NCBI GenBank assembly: GCA_964646525.1
Contig: CAZYER010000030.1
Location: forward strand, 1 to 17,875
DNA: 17,875 bases
Source: GCA-002282575 sp964646525
Lineage (GTDB): Bacteria; Pseudomonadota; Gammaproteobacteria; Thiomicrospirales; Thiomicrospiraceae
Reading direction: 5' to 3'
The position numbers and the translations under genes are program-made. This document shows, piece by piece, positions 15,770 through 17,875 of the stretch (position 1 is its first letter; every line of letters starts with the position of its first letter). The notes under the pieces were generated by a model. That model was not told where the DNA came from and did no database searches. It saw only the letters and a program-made list of their open reading frames with translations.

Positions 15770-17137
15770 ATGTCATTTAGAATTGAAAAAGACAGTCTCG
15801 GTGAAGTCAAAGTACCGAGCAATGCCCTTTACAGTGCGCAAACACAACGTGCCATCGACAATTTTCCGATTAGCTTCCAGCCGCTACCTAGCGTCTTAAT
15901 TCAAGCGATCGCCAGCGTAAAACACGCCAGTGCCACCACCAATGAACAGCTCGGTAAACTCTCTGCTGAACAGGCGAGTGCTATTCGCCAAGCGGCGCAA
16001 GAAATTATGGACGGACAATGGCTTGATCAGTTCCCCATTGATGTTTTCCAAACGGGTTCTGGCACCAGTAGCAACATGAATGTGAATGAAGTGATTGCCA
16101 CCCGTGCCAGTCAACTGAGTGGACTCAACATTCATCCGAACGACCATGTGAATATGGCGCAAAGCTCGAACGACACCTTCCCCAGCGCCATTCACATCGC
16201 TTGCGTGCAACAGCTTCATCATGCCTTATTACCTGCGCTGACCCACTTGCACACCATTATTGAGCGTAAAGCCATTGAATGTCAGAATGTGGTAAAAACA
16301 GGTCGCACCCATTTAATGGATGCCATGCCAGTAAGCATGGGACAAGAATTGTCGGGTTGGGCGCAACAAATTGCCAACAATCGCACACGTATTGAACAAA
16401 TACTACCTCAACTGAGCGCCTTAGCCCAAGGCGGTACCGCTGTTGGTACAGGTGTGAATGCGCACGTCGAATTCGGAACAAAATTCGCCCAAAACATCAC
16501 TGAATTATTGAAATTACCCTTCACCAGCGCACCGAATAAGTTCGAAGCCTTGTCGAGTTTGGATAATGTGGTTTCCTTATCAGGTCAACTCAAAACCCTA
16601 GCTGCCAGTTTAAGTAAAATCGCTAACGATTTACGCTGGATGAATGCAGGTCCACTGGCTGGGCTGGCTGAAATCAGTCTACCCGACTTGCAACCTGGTA
16701 GCTCTATCATGCCTGGTAAAATTAATCCTGTTATGCCTGAAGCCACACTCATGGTCTGTGCCCAAGTCATGGGTAATGATGTGGCGATTAATATCGGTGG
16801 ACAATCGGGCAACTTCCAGTTAAATGTGATGTTACCCATGATGGCGCGCAATATCTTAGAAAGTATTCAACTGCTCAGTAACGTCATGCCCTTGTTGGCT
16901 GACAAAGCCATTACTGGCTTCACCGTCAACCAAAAGCAATTAGATAAGGCCTTGTCGGTAAACCCGATTTTAGTGACTGCGCTCAATTCCGTTGTAGGCT
17001 ATGAAAAAGGCGCTCAAATTGCCAAAGAAGCTTACAAAACAGGTGAACCCATTATTGACGTGGCACTGCGCCTAACCGATCTCGATCGAGAAACGCTAAC
17101 TCGTCTTATGGACCCTAAATTACTCACAGGTGTTTAA
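15770..17137 (+). CDS. fumC: Class II fumarate hydratase
   Basis: Iron-free, oxygen-stable fumarase of the citric acid cycle that interconverts fumarate and malate; normally a cytoplasmic homotetramer. The 455-residue product (467 in E. coli) starts with RIEKDSLGEVKVP. It has the substrate-contacting blocks SGTSSNMNVNEV, AQSSNDTFPSAIH and TGRTHLMDAMP (H181, matching H188 of E. coli FumC), and the superfamily signature GSSIMPGKINPVMPE starting at G310, with the catalytic serine in that loop. No Shine-Dalgarno is visible before the ATG, and an in-frame stop lies 24 nt upstream with no start between, so the ATG is fixed. It is not in an operon with other citric-cycle genes here. Confidence 0.97.
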   Translation: MSFRIEKDSLGEVKVPSNALYSAQTQRAIDNFPISFQPLPSVLIQAIASVKHASATTNEQLGKLSAEQASAIRQAAQEIMDGQWLDQFPIDVFQTGSGTSSNMNVNEVIATRASQLSGLNIHPNDHVNMAQSSNDTFPSAIHIACVQQLHHALLPALTHLHTIIERKAIECQNVVKTGRTHLMDAMPVSMGQELSGWAQQIANNRTRIEQILPQLSALAQGGTAVGTGVNAHVEFGTKFAQNITELLKLPFTSAPNKFEALSSLDNVVSLSGQLKTLAASLSKIANDLRWMNAGPLAGLAEISLPDLQPGSSIMPGKINPVMPEATLMVCAQVMGNDVAINIGGQSGNFQLNVMLPMMARNILESIQLLSNVMPLLADKAITGFTVNQKQLDKALSVNPILVTALNSVVGYEKGAQIAKEAYKTGEPIIDVALRLTDLDRETLTRLMDPKLLTGV

Positions 17138-17147
17138 TCGCCTGGAC

Positions 17148-17184
17148 ATCTATAAAAACGCCACTTCGTGAAATTTTTATAGAT
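17148..17184. terminator. Symmetric hairpin after fumC, terminator-like
   Basis: ATCTATAAAAA (17148-17158) and TTTTTATAGAT (17174-17184) pair perfectly over 11 bp. Inside, after a symmetric 3x3 internal loop, CAC and GTG pair around TTC. The A and T runs give a U tract in both directions. It starts 10 nt after the fumC stop and could end fumC transcription, although the stem is AT-rich and not a textbook terminator. It may instead be one arm-set of the larger repeat block that follows. Confidence 0.5.
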
Positions 17185-17201
17185 CCCAAGTTTACTTTTC
17201 C

Positions 17202-17262
17202 TCTGGTGGAAGGGAATAAATCATAGGGTTATGTGTTAATTTCATAACCCCCTTCCCCCAGA
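17202..17262. repeat. Nested imperfect inverted repeats, C-rich
   Basis: TCTGGTGGAAGGG (17202-17214) pairs with CCCTTCCCCCAGA (17250-17262) at 12 of 13 positions. Nested inside, GGGTTATG (17226-17233) pairs perfectly with CATAACCC (17243-17250) around a 9-nt loop; the two stems share base 17250. Just after it, CCC-GTTA-GGG-TTTTT (about 17269-17283) makes a further small hairpin with a T tract. The plus strand here is strongly pyrimidine-rich. The look is that of an intergenic palindromic or MITE-like element, but no second copy occurs in the window. Confidence 0.5.
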
Positions 17263-17318
17263 CCCCCATCCCGTTAGGGTTTTTAGACTTCACTATCGTT
17301 TTATTTAAAGGAAAATCT

Positions 17319-17705
17319 ATGTCAGTTGCGACATTAACAGCGGATTTATTCGAAGAAACCATTAAAGCTCACGAAATGGTCATTATCGACTTTTGGGCGG
17401 CTTGGTGTGGTCCGTGTAAATCTTTTGCCCCGACTTTCGATGCCGCTGCTGAACGTCATCCCGAAGTGGCTTTCACCAAAGTCAATGTCGATGAAGAGCA
17501 AGAACTAGCTGGTTTATTTCAAGTACGCTCAATTCCAACTATTGCGTTTATGCGTGAAGGTATTGTCATTTATGCCCACTCAGGTGCATTGCAAGGCTCA
17601 GAGCTTGACGAAATTATCGGTAAAGTCAAAGCACTGGATATGGCACAAGTACACGCTGATATGGCCGCTCAGCAACGAGCAACATCAACTGCTATCACGC
17701 CATAG
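17319..17705 (+). CDS. Thioredoxin family protein
   Basis: Cytoplasmic thiol-disulfide oxidoreductase; no signal peptide or membrane segment. The 128-residue product has the classic thioredoxin fold order with the active site WCGPC (C30, C33) in IDFWAAWCGPCKSFAP and the cis-proline P73 in RSIPT. After the fold (to about residue 105) it has a short helical tail (ALDMAQVHADMAAQQ) beyond the usual TrxA length; similar tails occur in a common group of proteobacterial thioredoxin-like proteins. It lacks the N-terminal zinc motif of TrxC. AAAGGA is well placed before the ATG. It stands alone after the repeat-rich gap. Confidence 0.93.
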   Translation: MSVATLTADLFEETIKAHEMVIIDFWAAWCGPCKSFAPTFDAAAERHPEVAFTKVNVDEEQELAGLFQVRSIPTIAFMREGIVIYAHSGALQGSELDEIIGKVKALDMAQVHADMAAQQRATSTAITP

Positions 17706-17874
17706 AGATCTCGTCTATCTCGATGAACAACAAACTCTAGTCATCCGCAGTCAACCCAATTCTGAACGATTTTTATTGTTGGTGTTCAAAGGTCGTGGTC
17801 AATGGCAAACTGGCGATGATGATAAAGACATCATTCACGCTAATGAAAGTGCAGGCGCATTAATTTTACTGTAA
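17542..17874 (+). CDS. Unrecognised open frame overlapping thioredoxin 3' end
   Basis: In the +1 frame relative to thioredoxin, an open frame runs past the thioredoxin stop for 56 more codons and ends with TAA at 17872-17874. The part after 17706 reads like a real protein: RDLVYLDEQQTLVIRS, then RFLLLVFKGRGQWQTGDDD, alternating hydrophobic and polar as in beta strands. I do not recognise it. The only in-frame ATGs (17542, 17572) lie deep in the thioredoxin gene, and between them and the unique part there is no ATG, GTG or TTG and no Shine-Dalgarno. It could be the end of a decayed gene, a gene with a rare start codon (CTG at 17689), or a shifted tail of the thioredoxin gene. The start given is only the formal one. 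Confidence 0.3.
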   Translation: MRLCVKVLSFMPTQVHCKAQSLTKLSVKSKHWIWHKYTLIWPLSNEQHQLLSRHRDLVYLDEQQTLVIRSQPNSERFLLLVFKGRGQWQTGDDDKDIIHANESAGALILL

Positions 17875-17875
17875 G

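Noticed and set aside
1..17875. CRISPR array, tRNA genes, insertion sequences, phage or defence genes
   Set aside because: No regularly spaced direct repeats, no tRNA-like cloverleaf in any gap, and no transposase, integrase or defence domain was seen; nearly all bases are assigned to housekeeping genes.

Overview
The window looks like ordinary chromosome from a gammaproteobacterium of moderate to low GC. The strongest clue is a block whose order is known from E. coli and relatives: ygfA, 6S RNA (ssrS) and zapA on one strand, and ygfB, pepP, ubiH and ubiI divergent on the other, with gcvH close by. Ubiquinone hydroxylases, a 6S RNA with a recognisable central bubble, TilS, AccA, an E. coli-type YcaO and an EFDD-type RelA all fit this class. 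The species cannot be named from the sequence alone. I see no CRISPR array, tRNA, rRNA, insertion sequence, phage gene or toxin-antitoxin pair.

Layout. (1) 1-2319, minus strand: zapA, then the 6S RNA gene with its own -10 box, then ygfA, then an iron-type alcohol dehydrogenase that runs off the left edge. (2) 2384-7905, plus strand: ygfB, pepP, ubiH, ubiI, a potassium-channel-like gene and gcvH. From pepP onward every junction overlaps, by 19, 1, 4 and 17 nt, so this looks like one translationally coupled operon. In E. coli gcvT-gcvH-gcvP follows ubiI; here the channel occupies the gcvT position and no gcvP follows. (3) 7906-8974, plus strand: a LysR-type regulator with a perfect TATAAT box; its 3' end overlaps tilS by 32 nt. 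(4) 8943-13004, minus strand: ycaO, accA, tilS in transcription order. (5) 13160-15690, plus strand: a low-molecular-weight tyrosine phosphatase and, 8 nt later, relA. (6) 15770-17137, plus strand: class II fumarase (fumC), followed by a 181-nt gap rich in nested inverted repeats. (7) 17319-17705, plus strand: a thioredoxin, followed by an out-of-frame open stretch up to the right edge.

Functional themes. Region 2 joins cell division (zapA, opposite strand), folate and one-carbon metabolism (ygfA, gcvH), proline peptide turnover (pepP) and two of the ring hydroxylations of ubiquinone synthesis (ubiH, ubiI). Region 4 holds housekeeping genes: the fatty-acid entry step (accA), tRNA-Ile lysidine (tilS) and the YcaO associated with ribosomal protein S12 methylthiolation. 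Region 5 links a phosphatase to (p)ppGpp synthesis. I found no clearly new defence or biosynthetic system. The observations most worth checking are the channel-for-gcvT swap, the inverted-repeat block after fumC and the unexplained reading frame after the thioredoxin gene.
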